DNA of 64,000 bases from Klebsiella sp. BIGb0138 (GCF_004342285.1 NZ_SMCV01000008.1:1-64000); one strand, 5' to 3'; positions 35,443-47,863 are shown, counted from the stretch's first letter. The notes: a model not told the origin generated them from the sequence alone. Program-made: numbers and translations.

Positions 35443-35520
35443 GATTTGTGGGTGGATAAAATAAATATATTATTCAATGTGTTGTTAGCTACACCTTCTC
35501 TTCCTCAGCACCGAATGTCG

Positions 35521-35577
35521 CTTATGTGTCGCAAATCGCAACACATAAGAAACTATAAAGCTACAATGTTGCAACAT
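35521..35577. promoter_or_regulatory. two dyads, probable activator binding sites (UAS)
   Basis: Site 1 has arms CTTATGTGT (35521-35529) and ACACATAAG (35541-35549), and contains a nested TGTCGC/GCAACA pair. Site 2 is the 12-base palindrome ATGTTGCAACAT (35566-35577). They share the TGTTGC/GCAACA half-site and lie about 120 and 155 bases upstream of the sigma-54 start, typical for an enhancer-binding protein. Confidence 0.65.
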
Positions 35578-35602
35578 AGCAAAATCGACCATGAGGTGCT
35601 CC

Positions 35603-37405
35603 GTGCGAGGCAATTCGTTTACCCTCGATCCCGAGGTGAAAACCAATCCGTTGCTCAGCGATTCCTGGTTTCGGAGCCAGCGGTATGGCCTGGAACCGAC
35701 CACGGATGATTTTCCTCGCCTGCGCGCCAGCGAGCTGGCGGATGCGCTGGCCAGCCATACCCAGCTACAGCAGCTTACGCAGCCGGTGGTTAACACCCTG
35801 TCACGCAAGGTGGCCGACCTCCAGTCGGTGGTGATCCTCTCTGACGCCAGCGGCCTGGTACTGCAAACCTTTGGCAATATGCACGCCATGCAGAAAGCGC
35901 AGAGTTTTGCCCTCGCTCCGGGAAACGTGTGGAGCGAAAGCGGGCGCGGCACTAACGCTATCGGTACCGCGCTGGCCATCGACGACAGCTGTGAAATCGA
36001 CGGCCGCCAGCACTTTCTGACCAGCAACCAGGATCTCTATTGTGCCGCGATGCCGGTGCAGAGCCCTGACGGACAGATTGCCGGGGTGCTGGATATTTCC
36101 GGCCCGGCCCACTTCCCTCACCCCCACACCCTGGCGTGGGTGCAGGCGGCGGCAAAACAGATTGAATATCTATGGGTGAAACAGAGCTTACACCCACAGC
36201 AATGGCTGATGAGCCTGCACGCGCAGCCCCACAAACTCGATAGCGTTGAAGAGCTGCTGCTGGTCTTTTCCGATAACGTACTGACGGCCGGCAACCGGCT
36301 GGCCATGCGCGAACTGGACCTCGATAGCAAACAATTAGGGAAAATGACCTTCCAGCAGCTGTTTCCGCAGCTGGCGCAAACCGCCGTCAGCATCCCACTG
36401 CCGCTCACTACCCGGCGGCAAAGCTATTATTACCGTTTACGCGCGCCGGCCCGGAGCAGCGTGGCGGTACCGGTTCCGGCGCCGGTGTCGGTGCCGCCCC
36501 CCGCCCCCGACCTGCCTTTCACCAGCCCGCGCGAAGGGGAAAAAATGGTGCGCCTGCTCAATGCCGGCATCGCGCTATGTATTGAGGGAGAAACGGGGTG
36601 CGGGAAAGAGTTTGTCAGCCGTACGCTCCATCGGCACAGCCGCTGGCGCAGCGGTAAATTTGTGGCCATTAACTGCGCCGCCATACCGGAATCGCTGATT
36701 GAATCCGAGCTGTTTGGCTATCAGCCGGGCGCCTTCACCGGCGCCAGTAAAAACGGCTATAGCGGTAAAATTCGCGAGGCTGACGGCGGGGTGCTGTTCC
36801 TCGACGAGATCGGCGATATGCCGATGCTGCTACAGACCCGGCTGCTACGGGTACTGCAGGAAAAAGAGGTCACTCCGCTCGGCGCCAGCCAAAGTTCACC
36901 GGTCAACTTTGCGCTAATTTGCGCCACCCACCGTAACCTGACGCAGCGCGTAGCTGACGGCACGTTTCGCGAGGACCTGCTGTATCGCCTGCGTGAATTC
37001 GCACTCACCATTCCGCCGCTGCGGGAATGGCCAGCGCTGCCGGCCTTTATCCAACAGCTGTGGCAGACGCTCGGCGCCGAACAGCGCCGCGTGCAGCTGG
37101 CGCCTGCGCTTCTGGCGCACCTGTCGCTCCAGCCCTGGCCTGGCAACGTGCGCCAGCTGCAAAGCCTGATGAAGGTGCTGCTGGCGCTGGCTGATGATGG
37201 CGACAGGCTAGACGTGGATGATTTACCCGCCGAATATCGCCCCCGCCCTGCTGTCACCCCAGCCCGTGGACTCCAGCAGCACGATGCCCAGCTGATTGCC
37301 GACACCCTGACAACCTACAACGGCAACATCAGTAAAGCGGCGCAGGCCCTGGGCGTCGCACGCAGTACGCTCTACCGCCGCGCCGCACGTAGCGGAAGAA
37401 AGTAG
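35603..37405 (+). CDS. sigma-54-dependent activator of the AcoR type
   Basis: 600-residue enhancer-binding protein: an N-terminal GAF-like sensor (about 40-180; SDASGLVLQTFG, ESGRGTNAIGTALAI), a Pro-rich linker (about 285-305), an AAA+ domain (about 310-530) with Walker A GETGCGKEF, the sigma-54 contact GAFTGA and Walker B GGVLFLDEIGD, and a Fis-type HTH (NGNISKAAQALGVARSTLYR). I start at GTG 35603 because GAGG lies six bases upstream; ATG 35591 has none. Divergence from a sigma-54-driven aldehyde dehydrogenase gene makes that gene its target, possibly with an aldehyde or alcohol as signal (inference). Confidence 0.9.
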   Translation: MRGNSFTLDPEVKTNPLLSDSWFRSQRYGLEPTTDDFPRLRASELADALASHTQLQQLTQPVVNTLSRKVADLQSVVILSDASGLVLQTFGNMHAMQKAQSFALAPGNVWSESGRGTNAIGTALAIDDSCEIDGRQHFLTSNQDLYCAAMPVQSPDGQIAGVLDISGPAHFPHPHTLAWVQAAAKQIEYLWVKQSLHPQQWLMSLHAQPHKLDSVEELLLVFSDNVLTAGNRLAMRELDLDSKQLGKMTFQQLFPQLAQTAVSIPLPLTTRRQSYYYRLRAPARSSVAVPVPAPVSVPPPAPDLPFTSPREGEKMVRLLNAGIALCIEGETGCGKEFVSRTLHRHSRWRSGKFVAINCAAIPESLIESELFGYQPGAFTGASKNGYSGKIREADGGVLFLDEIGDMPMLLQTRLLRVLQEKEVTPLGASQSSPVNFALICATHRNLTQRVADGTFREDLLYRLREFALTIPPLREWPALPAFIQQLWQTLGAEQRRVQLAPALLAHLSLQPWPGNVRQLQSLMKVLLALADDGDRLDVDDLPAEYRPRPAVTPARGLQQHDAQLIADTLTTYNGNISKAAQALGVARSTLYRRAARSGRK

Positions 37406-37584
37406 CGGAACGGCGTCACTGACAAGATCGCCTGCGGCAGACGAGCGAGTCACCCATCGATGTCACGCGGTGGTTGCCCGGATGCCTGCTGACGCCTACC
37501 CCTTCAGCTCAGTTGTACATTGATATTTAGCTGGGCTAAGGTGAACGTAGCGTTATTCATTCATCAGTACAGAGGAGAACAGCG

Positions 37585-37764
37585 ATGTATTCACCAGGCG
37601 ATCTGGTTCAGCCGCGCGCAGGCGGTCCAAAACTGAAGGTTGTAGCAGTCGACGAAGATCACATCGTCGTCGTACAGGCCAGCAATGAGCAGGGAGAGAA
37701 ATATACTCTGAAGTCGGCTGACGTCACGCCTTATAAAGAAGAAGGCGATTTTGGCGTTTGCTAA
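37585..37764 (+). CDS. YodC-like small protein
   Basis: 59-residue protein with the pattern of the YodC family: an opening block MYSPGDLVQPRAGGPKLKVV followed by short beta-strand-like segments. These are small soluble proteins of unknown function. GGAGAA precedes the ATG at good distance and a terminator follows directly, so it is a single-gene unit between the AcoR-type gene and stpA. Confidence 0.8.
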   Translation: MYSPGDLVQPRAGGPKLKVVAVDEDHIVVVQASNEQGEKYTLKSADVTPYKEEGDFGVC

Positions 37765-37768
37765 TATA

Positions 37769-37794
37769 AACGGTGGGTAGCCCCACCGTTATTT
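37769..37794 (+). terminator. terminator of the YodC-like gene
   Basis: Arms AACGGTGGG (37769-37777) and CCCACCGTT (37782-37790), loop TAGC, then ATTT, five bases after the stop. Confidence 0.8.
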
Positions 37795-37827
37795 CCAGGC
37801 CATTATTTCGACGATCGTCGACAGCCA

Positions 37828-38229
37828 TTAAATCAGGAAACTTTCCAGCGTTGCGCCTGCCGCTATCGCACGGGCAATCGGCTTTGGCATCCGCCCCTGA
37901 CCGGTCCAGGTTTTCTCGGCACCGGAAAAATCAGTGAAACGATATTTTGCCGGGCGCGGCTGGCGTCTTTTCACCGCCTTCGGCTGACCCGCGTTCTGCG
38001 TCACCAGCTCATCAGGCGTAATGCCGTCCGCCATCATCAACTCCAGCCAGGTATTAATTTTCTCCTGGTATTCAGCTTTCTGCTCACGGGCAGCCAGCTG
38101 TTCTGAACGTTTTTCTTCAGTGACGATCCTAAGCTTTTCCAGCATTTCTTCAAGCACGTCAATGGAGAATTCACGCGACATCGCTCGCAGTGAGCGGATA
38201 TTATTCAACTTCTGTAACATTAAAGACAT
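37828..38229 (-). CDS. stpA: H-NS paralogue StpA
   Basis: 133-residue nucleoid protein. The N-terminal dimerisation part (LQKLNNIRSLRAMSREFSID, then VLEEMLEKLRIVTEE) matches E. coli StpA closely, followed by a Lys/Arg/Gln-rich linker (KAVKRRQPRPAKYRF). The C-terminal DNA-binding motif is TWTGQGRMPKPIARAI, in which the usual Thr after QGR is Met. StpA binds curved AT-rich DNA and shares targets with H-NS. It lies on the minus strand next to alaE, as in E. coli, and the AT-rich 731-base gap before alaE is a natural self-target. Confidence 0.93.
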   Translation of the reverse strand: MSLMLQKLNNIRSLRAMSREFSIDVLEEMLEKLRIVTEEKRSEQLAAREQKAEYQEKINTWLELMMADGITPDELVTQNAGQPKAVKRRQPRPAKYRFTDFSGAEKTWTGQGRMPKPIARAIAAGATLESFLI

Positions 38230-38960
38230 AAATAATCAAACGATCCCAAATTGCAAATAAGACAATACTACCGGGACACTTTAATATATGAGGGTATATA
38301 TTGCCACCTTTAATAGAATTAATTAAATATATTCCCCGCCAGCAACTTTAATTCAGCGACGAATGACTACGGCGCGCAGATAATTAAGACCAGGGATTAA
38401 TCAGCCGGTAGTCTGAATAGAATAAAAAGCCGTCGAAATAACCTCAGCCTCTATATTACCTGTATGGTCAGCAGGTTAGCAGGTTAGCAGGTTAGCAGAA
38501 TATCTTGCGCAGGCATGCCAGCCAATAGCAGGCTATAAATGAATGAACATGCACAAAAGTCGAATATGCAACTACAACAAAAAACAGAATCTAATGCTGA
38601 ATTAACCGGCAAAACGGCATAAATAATTCTAAAAGCGATCTCCATCACGCTGAAACGTGCGTTCGGGCTAAAATCGCCCGTTACCTCCTCTCCGCCCTAC
38701 CCGCCACGCGGCAACAGAAAAATAACAACATATTGATATATAAACAAAAAATACAAATACAGAGCGAAAGTAGCGCAAGGGACACAAAACGAGCTTCCAC
38801 AGAGTATTTTATCGACAAAAAGCCAATAAATAAAAATTTATAGCTAGTTGCCACTTTCAATGCAGAGATATAATCTACGCACATCAAAACAGGCAACCCA
38901 AAACGCTGCAAAAGCGCGTATTTTTTGGCGTAACAAACTTCATTTTCGAGGAGCATACCG
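38230..38960. other. AT-rich intergenic region between divergent stpA and alaE
   Basis: A 731-base gap, clearly more AT-rich than its surroundings. It holds the stpA promoter area on the left, the 8-base tandem repeat at 38471-38498, a hairpin CGGGC-TAAAATC-GCCCG at 38664-38680, and the alaE leader near 38940-38960 with GAGGAG. A 27-codon frame at 38539-38622 (MNEHAQKSNM...) has no clear ribosome site and is not called as a gene. The rest shows nothing I can name. Confidence 0.5.
38471..38498. repeat. short tandem repeat, unit GCAGGTTA
   Basis: Three full copies of GCAGGTTA and a final GCAG lie in tandem within the stpA-alaE gap. A perfect 8-base unit can change copy number by slippage. Confidence 0.85.
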
Positions 38961-39410
38961 ATGTTCTCTGCGCAGTCCCGCTTGCGTCATGCGGTAGCAG
39001 ACACCTTTGCAATGGTGGTTTACTGCACCGTTGTGAACATGATGATCGAAATTTTTCTCTCCGGAATGACTTTTGAGCAGTCGTTATCTTCACGCCTGGT
39101 GGCAATTCCGGTGAACATTATTATCGCCGTTCCCTATGGCTTTTACCGCGACCGCGCAATGCGTCTGGCGCGCCATATCAGCCCTTCCGCCGGGATGAAG
39201 AATATTGCCGACGTTGTGGCCTACGTGACTTTTCAGTCGCCGGTGTACGTCGCGATTTTGTTTGCCGTGGGTGCTGACTGGCATCAAATAGCCGCAGCGG
39301 TAAGTTCCAACATCGCGGTATCGATGATGATGGGGGCGGTTTACGGTTACTTCCTCGATTACTGCCGCCGACTGTTCCGCGTCAGCACCTACCAGCAGGC
39401 GAAAGCCTGA
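38961..39410 (+). CDS. alaE: L-alanine exporter AlaE
   Basis: 149-residue inner-membrane exporter that releases excess L-alanine. It is nearly identical in length and layout to E. coli AlaE (YgaW): an opening [17 protein letters not shown], four hydrophobic segments, [20 protein letters not shown] in the middle and the end [20 protein letters not shown]. In E. coli it is induced by alanine via Lrp. It is next to stpA, as in E. coli. GGAG lies ahead of the ATG. Confidence 0.93.
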   Translation: MFSAQSRLRHAVADTFAMVVYCTVVNMMIEIFLSGMTFEQSLSSRLVAIPVNIIIAVPYGFYRDRAMRLARHISPSAGMKNIADVVAYVTFQSPVYVAILFAVGADWHQIAAAVSSNIAVSMMMGAVYGYFLDYCRRLFRVSTYQQAKA

Positions 39411-39425
39411 GCCGCTAAACTATCC

Positions 39426-39447
39426 GCGACTGGCTCACGCCAGTCGC
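39426..39447 (+). terminator. hairpin after alaE
   Basis: Perfect arms GCGACTGGC and GCCAGTCGC with loop TCAC, 15 bases after the stop; TGAAAATG follows, so the T run is weak. Confidence 0.55.
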
Positions 39448-39486
39448 TGAAAATGTCCCCCGCCTCACGCCGTATCAGGCGCACGA

Positions 39487-39849
39487 TTAGCTGTGAGACA
39501 GAGTCGGCTGCGCATCACCAAATAGTCCACTCAAAAAACGCTCAAGCGCCATCCGCGAACTGAACCCGTGTGGAATACCATAATGCTGCTGCGCTTCCCC
39601 GGCTAAATACAGCGGAAATTGCTCATAATGATCGCAGGTTTTGATATCCGACGCGGGCTCCGCCAACGAATTGCTACGCTCTTTTAAAGCCGGATGAATA
39701 ATTAAAGCGGTACGCCCCATGCGCGCTTCGCGGTTCACATAAACATAATTATCGCCACGGCGATAGCCGTACGCTTTTTGCGTCACAACATCCATGGTGA
39801 AGCCGGCTTTTTCAAGAACACGCGCCACCTCATCGGGTCTTAAATACAT
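39487..39849 (-). CDS. ygaC: YgaC family protein (DUF2002)
   Basis: 120-residue soluble protein of unknown function, conserved beside alaE/ygaM in enterobacteria. It matches E. coli YgaC almost throughout ([54 protein letters not shown]) and has a longer C-terminus (QPTLSHS). I start it at ATG 39849 because AGGA lies six bases upstream; ATG 39855 would leave no spacing. E. coli ygaC is known to be Fur-regulated; I did not see a clear Fur box here. Confidence 0.9.
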   Translation of the reverse strand: MYLRPDEVARVLEKAGFTMDVVTQKAYGYRRGDNYVYVNREARMGRTALIIHPALKERSNSLAEPASDIKTCDHYEQFPLYLAGEAQQHYGIPHGFSSRMALERFLSGLFGDAQPTLSHS

Positions 39850-39996
39850 ACTCATTCCTCGTTATCTTTTACCGCACATTTACCTTACCTTATTCATCAT
39901 TGGCAGTGCTTTCGGAAAATTCCAGAAACCATACTGAAAAAGCATAATTCAAAATCTTGTTCTACACTTAATGACTCAACGGAATTAAGGGAGAAA

Positions 39997-40326
39997 ATGA
40001 TGGCTAACCGTCTGAACCGCAACAATGTCGATGAAAGCGCTGAAGATATTCATAACGATGTCAGTCAATTAGCAGATTCGCTGGAAGAGGTGCTGAAATC
40101 GTGGGGCAGTGATGCGAAAGAGGAAGCTGACGTCGCACGGAAAAAAGCTCAGGCGCTGCTTAAAGAGACACGTGCCCGGCTGAATGGTAATAACCGCGTA
40201 CAGCAGGCCGCCCGCGACGCCGTTGGCTGTGCCGACACCTATGTGCACGATAAACCGTGGCAAAGCGTGGGTGCCGCCGCCGCAGTTGGGCTATTTATTG
40301 GCGTATTATTGAATTTACGTCGATAA
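39997..40326 (+). CDS. ygaM: YgaM, ElaB/YqjD/DUF883 family ribosome-membrane protein
   Basis: 109-residue tail-anchored protein. The N-terminal helix is charged and coiled-coil-like (about 15-70; LADSLEEVLKSWGSDAKEEA). The block RVQQAARDAVGCADTYV leads to a C-terminal transmembrane segment (WQSVGAAAAVGLFIGVLLNL) with basic end. Relatives ElaB and YqjD bind stationary-phase ribosomes at the membrane. ATG 39997 and 40000 are both possible. GGGAG precedes them. Confidence 0.9.
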   Translation: MMANRLNRNNVDESAEDIHNDVSQLADSLEEVLKSWGSDAKEEADVARKKAQALLKETRARLNGNNRVQQAARDAVGCADTYVHDKPWQSVGAAAAVGLFIGVLLNLRR

Positions 40327-40361
40327 TATAAACGATACATGAAGATAACAAATACGCGTCT

Positions 40362-40394
40362 GCCCCTGAGTGCCCTGGCACCAGGGGCTTTTTG
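40362..40394 (+). terminator. terminator after ygaM
   Basis: Arms GCCCCTG and CAGGGGC around an inner GTGCC/GGCAC stem, followed by TTTTTGTT. Confidence 0.85.
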
Positions 40395-40478
40395 TTGCCG
40401 CATTGCGTGCTGGCGCGAGCGGCTTTTTTAAGTCGGCCAAACCACCGTTTAGCCGAATCCCCTCCACGATCAGCGGCT

Positions 40479-41840
40479 TTACTCCTCACAGCCAGACAGG
40501 GCCTCTCTGAGCTGACGAACCCACTCTGCCGCCATCTCCATCGATGACACATTGGTAAAACTCACCAGTAATCCCCCCTCGCCATGGCTGTGCATTCGCC
40601 AGTCGCTCAACGCCTGCACCGCCAGCCCGGCCTGCCTTGCCCGCCGCGCCAGCGTCCGATCGTCGCCCTCCACCGTGATGACCAGCTGAATCCCCCCCAG
40701 CTGCGGGACCACGCCAAAACCGTGCGCCAGCAAAGCCGACTCCAGCCACTGTCGGCGCAGAGCATAGCTGGCGCGCATTTTCTTCAGGTGACGCCAGAAA
40801 TGGCCTTCAGCAATAAAATCAGCCAGCGTCTGCTGCCACAACGTCGGGACGCTACAGCTCATCAGCGCCGCCTGCTGACGAAAGGCGGCGACCTGCGGCA
40901 GCGGCACCACCAGCCAGGCGGCGCGTAACGCCGGAAACAGCGATTTACTGAAGGTGCCGGCGTAGATCACCCGCTGCGGGGCATCGAGGCTTTTCAACGG
41001 CGGCAGCGGCTTACCCCGATAGCGAAATTCACTATCGTAATCATCTTCAATGATCCAGGCATCGCGCTGCGCCGCCCACGCCAGCAGCTGCCTGCGCCGG
41101 GTCAGCGACAGCGCTACCCCCAGCGGACTTTGGTGCGCTGGCGTCAGGAGCGCGAAATGCGCATCCGCAAAACGGCGCTGCGCCTGGTCCACGTCCATCC
41201 CGTCGTCATCCACAGGCACCGGATCGAGAAGAACTCCGTGCTGGGCAATAACCGGCCGAATCAGCGGAAACCCGGGATCTTCCACCCACATATGTTGCCC
41301 CGGCTGCGCCAGAGTACGCAGGATCAACGTCATCGATGCGGCGTAGCTGCCGGTGACCAGCACCTGCTCCGGCAGGCACTCAATACTGCGCGAAAGACGT
41401 AAATAATCGACAATCGCCCGGCGCAGACTCATCTCCCCGCACGGATCGCCGGGAGCCAGATCAAAGCGGGTTTGGGTTCGCAGCCGCCGTCCCATCACCC
41501 GCGCCCACAGCCCGCGAGGAAACAGATCCAGCGCCGGGAGGCCCATCTGAAACGGCAGCGGCGCCGTCGGGTCGCTGCCTGCCGGGAAGCGCGTCGGGGC
41601 CTCCTGCTGCGGGCTGAGGCGCTCGCTGACGAAGGTTCCCGCCTGCCCCCGCCGCTCCAGCCAGCCCTGGGCCACCAGCTCGCCCCAGGCATTTTCCACG
41701 GTCGCCCGCGACACCCCCAGCTCCTGAGCATATACCCGGCTGGCAGGCAGGCGGCTGCCGGGCGCAAGTTCCCCGCTCTCGATCGCGGATTTTAACTGCC
41801 GGGCAAGACGCTGATAGAGCGGTACCTTTTTGGCTTCCAT
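40479..41840 (-). CDS. MocR-family PLP-dependent regulator (GntR wHTH + aminotransferase)
   Basis: 453-residue MocR/GabR-type protein. The N-terminal GntR winged helix (about 5-70; PLYQRLARQLKSAIESGELA, then LGVSRATVENAWGELVAQGW) is joined by a short linker to a fold-type-I aminotransferase domain. That domain has the PLP lysine in YAGTFSKSLFPALRAAW and the Asp-Tyr pocket near IIEDDYDSEFRY. MocR proteins usually control vitamin B6, GABA or taurine genes. It is divergent from the AhpD-like gene across about 110 bases and probably regulates it; E. coli lacks both here. Confidence 0.9.
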   Translation of the reverse strand: MEAKKVPLYQRLARQLKSAIESGELAPGSRLPASRVYAQELGVSRATVENAWGELVAQGWLERRGQAGTFVSERLSPQQEAPTRFPAGSDPTAPLPFQMGLPALDLFPRGLWARVMGRRLRTQTRFDLAPGDPCGEMSLRRAIVDYLRLSRSIECLPEQVLVTGSYAASMTLILRTLAQPGQHMWVEDPGFPLIRPVIAQHGVLLDPVPVDDDGMDVDQAQRRFADAHFALLTPAHQSPLGVALSLTRRRQLLAWAAQRDAWIIEDDYDSEFRYRGKPLPPLKSLDAPQRVIYAGTFSKSLFPALRAAWLVVPLPQVAAFRQQAALMSCSVPTLWQQTLADFIAEGHFWRHLKKMRASYALRRQWLESALLAHGFGVVPQLGGIQLVITVEGDDRTLARRARQAGLAVQALSDWRMHSHGEGGLLVSFTNVSSMEMAAEWVRQLREALSGCEE

Positions 41841-41950
41841 TATGGTCTGCTTTTTTCATTAAAATATGGCTATCTTTTGCAGTCCATTATAGTGCTATTT
41901 TGCGGCGGTCTGAAAACCTATCACCTGCGGTTCTTAATGAGGAGAACATC

Positions 41951-42382
41951 ATGAGCACACTACGTCAGCCCTACCATGAACTGAGCCCGGAAGTCTATCA
42001 CGCGCTGGTACAGGCCAAAATAGCGTTGGAAAAAAGCACCCTCGAGGGTTCCCTGCTGGAACTGGTCTACCTGCGGATATCGCAGATTAATGGCTGCGCA
42101 TTCTGTCTGGAGATGCACAGTAAAGCGCTGCGTAAATCCGGGGTGGCGCAGAACAAACTTGATGCGCTGGCAGGCTGGCGGGTAAGCGAACATTTCAACG
42201 CGGCCGAACAGGCGGCGCTGGCGTGGGCGGAGTCCGTTACTCACATTGCCAGCACCCATGCTGAAGATGAGGTTTACCTGCCGCTACTGGACCATTTTAG
42301 CGCCCGCCAGATCAGCGATTTGACCTTCGCCATCAGCCTGATGAACGCCTTTAACCGCCTTGCCGTCAGCATGCGCCAGTAA
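41951..42382 (+). CDS. AhpD-like carboxymuconolactone-decarboxylase-family protein
   Basis: 143-residue all-alpha protein of the CMD/AhpD family. It carries the redox motif C49-A-F-C52 followed by E and H56 in GCAFCLEMHSKALRK, the AhpD-type proton relay, so a peroxidase- or disulphide-related role is more likely than decarboxylation. The start follows GAGGAG. The gene is divergent from a MocR regulator, its probable controller, and ends before a GC-rich hairpin at about 42404-42430 that has no T run. Confidence 0.85.
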   Translation: MSTLRQPYHELSPEVYHALVQAKIALEKSTLEGSLLELVYLRISQINGCAFCLEMHSKALRKSGVAQNKLDALAGWRVSEHFNAAEQAALAWAESVTHIASTHAEDEVYLPLLDHFSARQISDLTFAISLMNAFNRLAVSMRQ

Positions 42383-42443
42383 TTTCAGACAACGCGCCCT
42401 CCCCCTCGCCGGATTGGCCGGTGAGGGCATCACTTATCTAAAA

Positions 42444-42459
42444 ACGCTATATATTGCGT
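42444..42459. promoter_or_regulatory. NrdR box upstream of nrdHIEF
   Basis: ACGCTATATATTGCGT is a near-perfect palindrome that fits the NrdR consensus. A weaker second copy (ACTACATCTAGTATTT, 42477-42492) lies 33 bases on, close to the three-turn spacing usual for NrdR pairs. NrdR is the ATP/dATP-sensing repressor of ribonucleotide reductase genes. Confidence 0.7.
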
Positions 42460-42565
42460 GGTTGAACTTTTAGATAACTACATCTAGTATTTCCTGAACA
42501 GTTAACCGATGGCGATCGTCGCGCCTTTTTGCGCCGTGCTGCTATCTTAAATGGAAATACGAATC

Positions 42566-42808
42566 ATGCGCATTACTATTTACACTAAAAATGACTGCGT
42601 TCAGTGCCATGCCACAAAACGGGCGATGGAAAGCCGCGGGTTTGCCTTTGAGATGGTGAACGTCGAACACCACCCGGACGCCGCTGATATGCTGCGCGAG
42701 CAGGGTTTCCGTCAGCTGCCGGTGGTGATTGCCGGAGAAACCCGCTGGTCCGGCTTCCGCCCGGATATGATCAACCGCCTGCGGCCAGAACAGGCGGCCA
42801 GCGCATGA
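42566..42808 (+). CDS. nrdH: glutaredoxin-like protein NrdH
   Basis: 80-residue redoxin that supplies electrons to the NrdEF reductase. The active site is CVQC in [17 protein letters not shown] and the C-terminal [12 protein letters not shown] is diagnostic. I start at ATG 42566 as in E. coli; an in-frame ATG at 42551 is less likely. The stop overlaps nrdI by four bases. Confidence 0.94.
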   Translation: MRITIYTKNDCVQCHATKRAMESRGFAFEMVNVEHHPDAADMLREQGFRQLPVVIAGETRWSGFRPDMINRLRPEQAASA

Positions 42809-43187
42809 GTCTGATCGTCTACTTCTCCAGCAGTTCCGAAAATACGCACCGGTTCGTCCAGCGTCTGGGGCTGCCCGCAGTGCGTATTCCGCTTAACGAG
42901 CGGGAGCGCATCCAGGTAGACGACCCCTACATTCTCATCGTCCCGAGCTATGGCGGCGGCGGCACCGCCGGCGCCGTACCGCGCCAGGCGATCCGCTTTT
43001 TAAATGACCCGCATAACCGTCAGCTGATACGCGGCGTCATTGCCGCGGGCAACCGTAACTTCGGCGATGCTTACGGCCGGGCCGGCGACGTTATCGCCCA
43101 AAAGTGCGGCGTGCCGTACCTGTACCGCTTTGAGCTGATGGGCACCCCACACGATGTCGACAACGTGCGTAAAGGAGTAAGCGAATT

Positions 43188-43215
<28 letters not shown>
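42805..43215 (+). CDS. nrdI: flavodoxin-like protein NrdI
   Basis: 136-residue flavodoxin that generates the oxidant for building the manganese-tyrosyl cofactor of NrdF. The opening [19 protein letters not shown] is the FMN phosphate loop, and [20 protein letters not shown] with [14 protein letters not shown] are the other family blocks. It overlaps nrdH by four bases and nrdE by 28 bases. Confidence 0.95.
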
Positions 43216-46305
<3,090 letters not shown>

Positions 46306-46563
46306 CCTTACTTTCACCAGGAAAATATTGTCCGGTTTCCTGGTGATCTATTTCACATTATTAACTTTTATCACACAAAAATCGCACCTGATATTTCGCT
46401 GAAACATTGCCGCAATATTCGGCAGAAATCCGTTGGTTTACCAATTATGCTTCCGTCATCATCAAAAAATATTACCTGCCGCTAATCAACGCTCAGCCCT
46501 TCTATCATGGGGAATACGCCGGATAGCCGTCCGCGCATTTCGCCGCCGGAGGGACATTGAGGG

Positions 46564-46591
46564 TTGTCACAGAATCTGAGTATGTTAGGGT
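46564..46591 (+). promoter_or_regulatory. proU main promoter
   Basis: TTGTCA (46564-46569), 16-base spacer, TAGGGT (46586-46591), with start expected about 60 bases before proV. The poor -10 TAGGGT at this place is the known osmoregulated proU P2 layout. The whole gap 46306-46660 (355 bases) has no gene; the first part is AT-rich. Confidence 0.7.
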
Positions 46592-46660
46592 GTAAAACGG
46601 TAATTATCTCCACCAGGTACTATATTGACATAATACAAATAACAGGAAACCCTCAATTGC

Positions 46661-47863
46661 ATGGCAATTAAATTAGAAATTAAGAATCTCTATAAGATAT
46701 TTGGCGAGCACCCACAGCGAGCGTTCAAATATATTGAAAAAGGATTTACCAAAGAACAACTACTGGAAAAAACGGGACTTTCGCTTGGCGTAAAAGACGC
46801 CAGTCTGACCATTGAAGAAGGCGAGATATTCGTCATCATGGGGCTTTCCGGCTCAGGGAAATCCACCATGGTTCGCCTTCTCAATCGCCTGATTGAACCC
46901 ACCCGCGGGCAGGTGCTGATTGATGGCGTCGATATCGCCAAAATTTCAGAAGCCGAGCTGCGCGAGGTGCGCAGAAAAAAGATCGCCATGGTATTTCAGT
47001 CATTTGCGCTGATGCCGCATATGACCGTGCTGGACAATGCCGCCTTTGGCATGGAGCTGGCAGGCATGTCGACCCAGCAGCGGCAGCAGAAGGCGCTGGA
47101 GGCGCTGCGCCAGGTCGGCCTGGAGAATTACGCGCATGCTTACCCGGATGAGCTGTCCGGCGGGATGCGGCAACGCGTCGGCCTTGCCCGCGCGCTGGCC
47201 ATCAATCCTGACATATTATTAATGGATGAAGCCTTCTCGGCCCTCGACCCATTAATTCGTACCGAGATGCAGGATGAGCTGACAAAATTACAGGCGAAAC
47301 ATCAACGTACCGTGGTCTTTATTTCCCACGATCTCGATGAAGCCATGCGCATTGGCGATCGGATTGCCATCATGCAAAATGGCGAGGTGATTCAGGTCGG
47401 TACCCCGGATGAAATACTGAATAATCCGGCGAATGATTATGTGAAAACCTTCTTCCGCGGCGTCGATATTAGCCAGGTATTCAGCGCTAAAGATATTGCC
47501 CGCCGAAGCCCGGTTGGCTTAATTCGTAAAACGCCCGGTTTCGGCCCCCGTTCGGCATTGAAATTATTGCAGGACGAAGACCGGGAATATGGTTATGTGA
47601 TTGAACGTGGTAATAAGTTTGTCGGCATTGTCTCTATCGATTCGCTGAAATCCGCCCTGAGCGAAGGTCAGGGAATTGACGCGGCGTTACTCGAATCCCC
47701 GCTGGCGGTGGATGCGCAAACGTCGCTCAGCGACCTGCTCTCCCACGTAGGCCAGGCGCCGTGCGCGGTCCCGGTCGTGGATGAAGGGCACCAGTATATC
47801 GGCATCATTTCCAAAGGCATGTTGCTGAAGGCTTTAGATCGCGAGGGGGCAAACAATGGCTGA
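46661..47863 (+). CDS. proV: glycine betaine/proline betaine ABC transporter, ATPase
   Basis: 400-residue ATPase of the osmoprotectant importer ProU. The ABC domain (about 40-270) has Walker [10 protein letters not shown], signature [15 protein letters not shown] and Walker [15 protein letters not shown]. Two CBS domains (about 280-400; [37 protein letters not shown]) sense ionic strength. The protein matches E. coli ProV along its full length. Its end overlaps proW by eight bases. In E. coli, H-NS silences this operon through sequences at the start of proV. Confidence 0.96.
   Translation: MAIKLEIKNLYKIFGEHPQRAFKYIEKGFTKEQLLEKTGLSLGVKDASLTIEEGEIFVIMGLSGSGKSTMVRLLNRLIEPTRGQVLIDGVDIAKISEAELREVRRKKIAMVFQSFALMPHMTVLDNAAFGMELAGMSTQQRQQKALEALRQVGLENYAHAYPDELSGGMRQRVGLARALAINPDILLMDEAFSALDPLIRTEMQDELTKLQAKHQRTVVFISHDLDEAMRIGDRIAIMQNGEVIQVGTPDEILNNPANDYVKTFFRGVDISQVFSAKDIARRSPVGLIRKTPGFGPRSALKLLQDEDREYGYVIERGNKFVGIVSIDSLKSALSEGQGIDAALLESPLAVDAQTSLSDLLSHVGQAPCAVPVVDEGHQYIGIISKGMLLKALDREGANNG

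Noticed and set aside
38681-38956. 91-codon minus-strand frame in the stpA-alaE gap
   Set aside because: It covers the alaE leader and ribosome site, has no ribosome site of its own, and its hydrophobic composition follows from AT-rich DNA.
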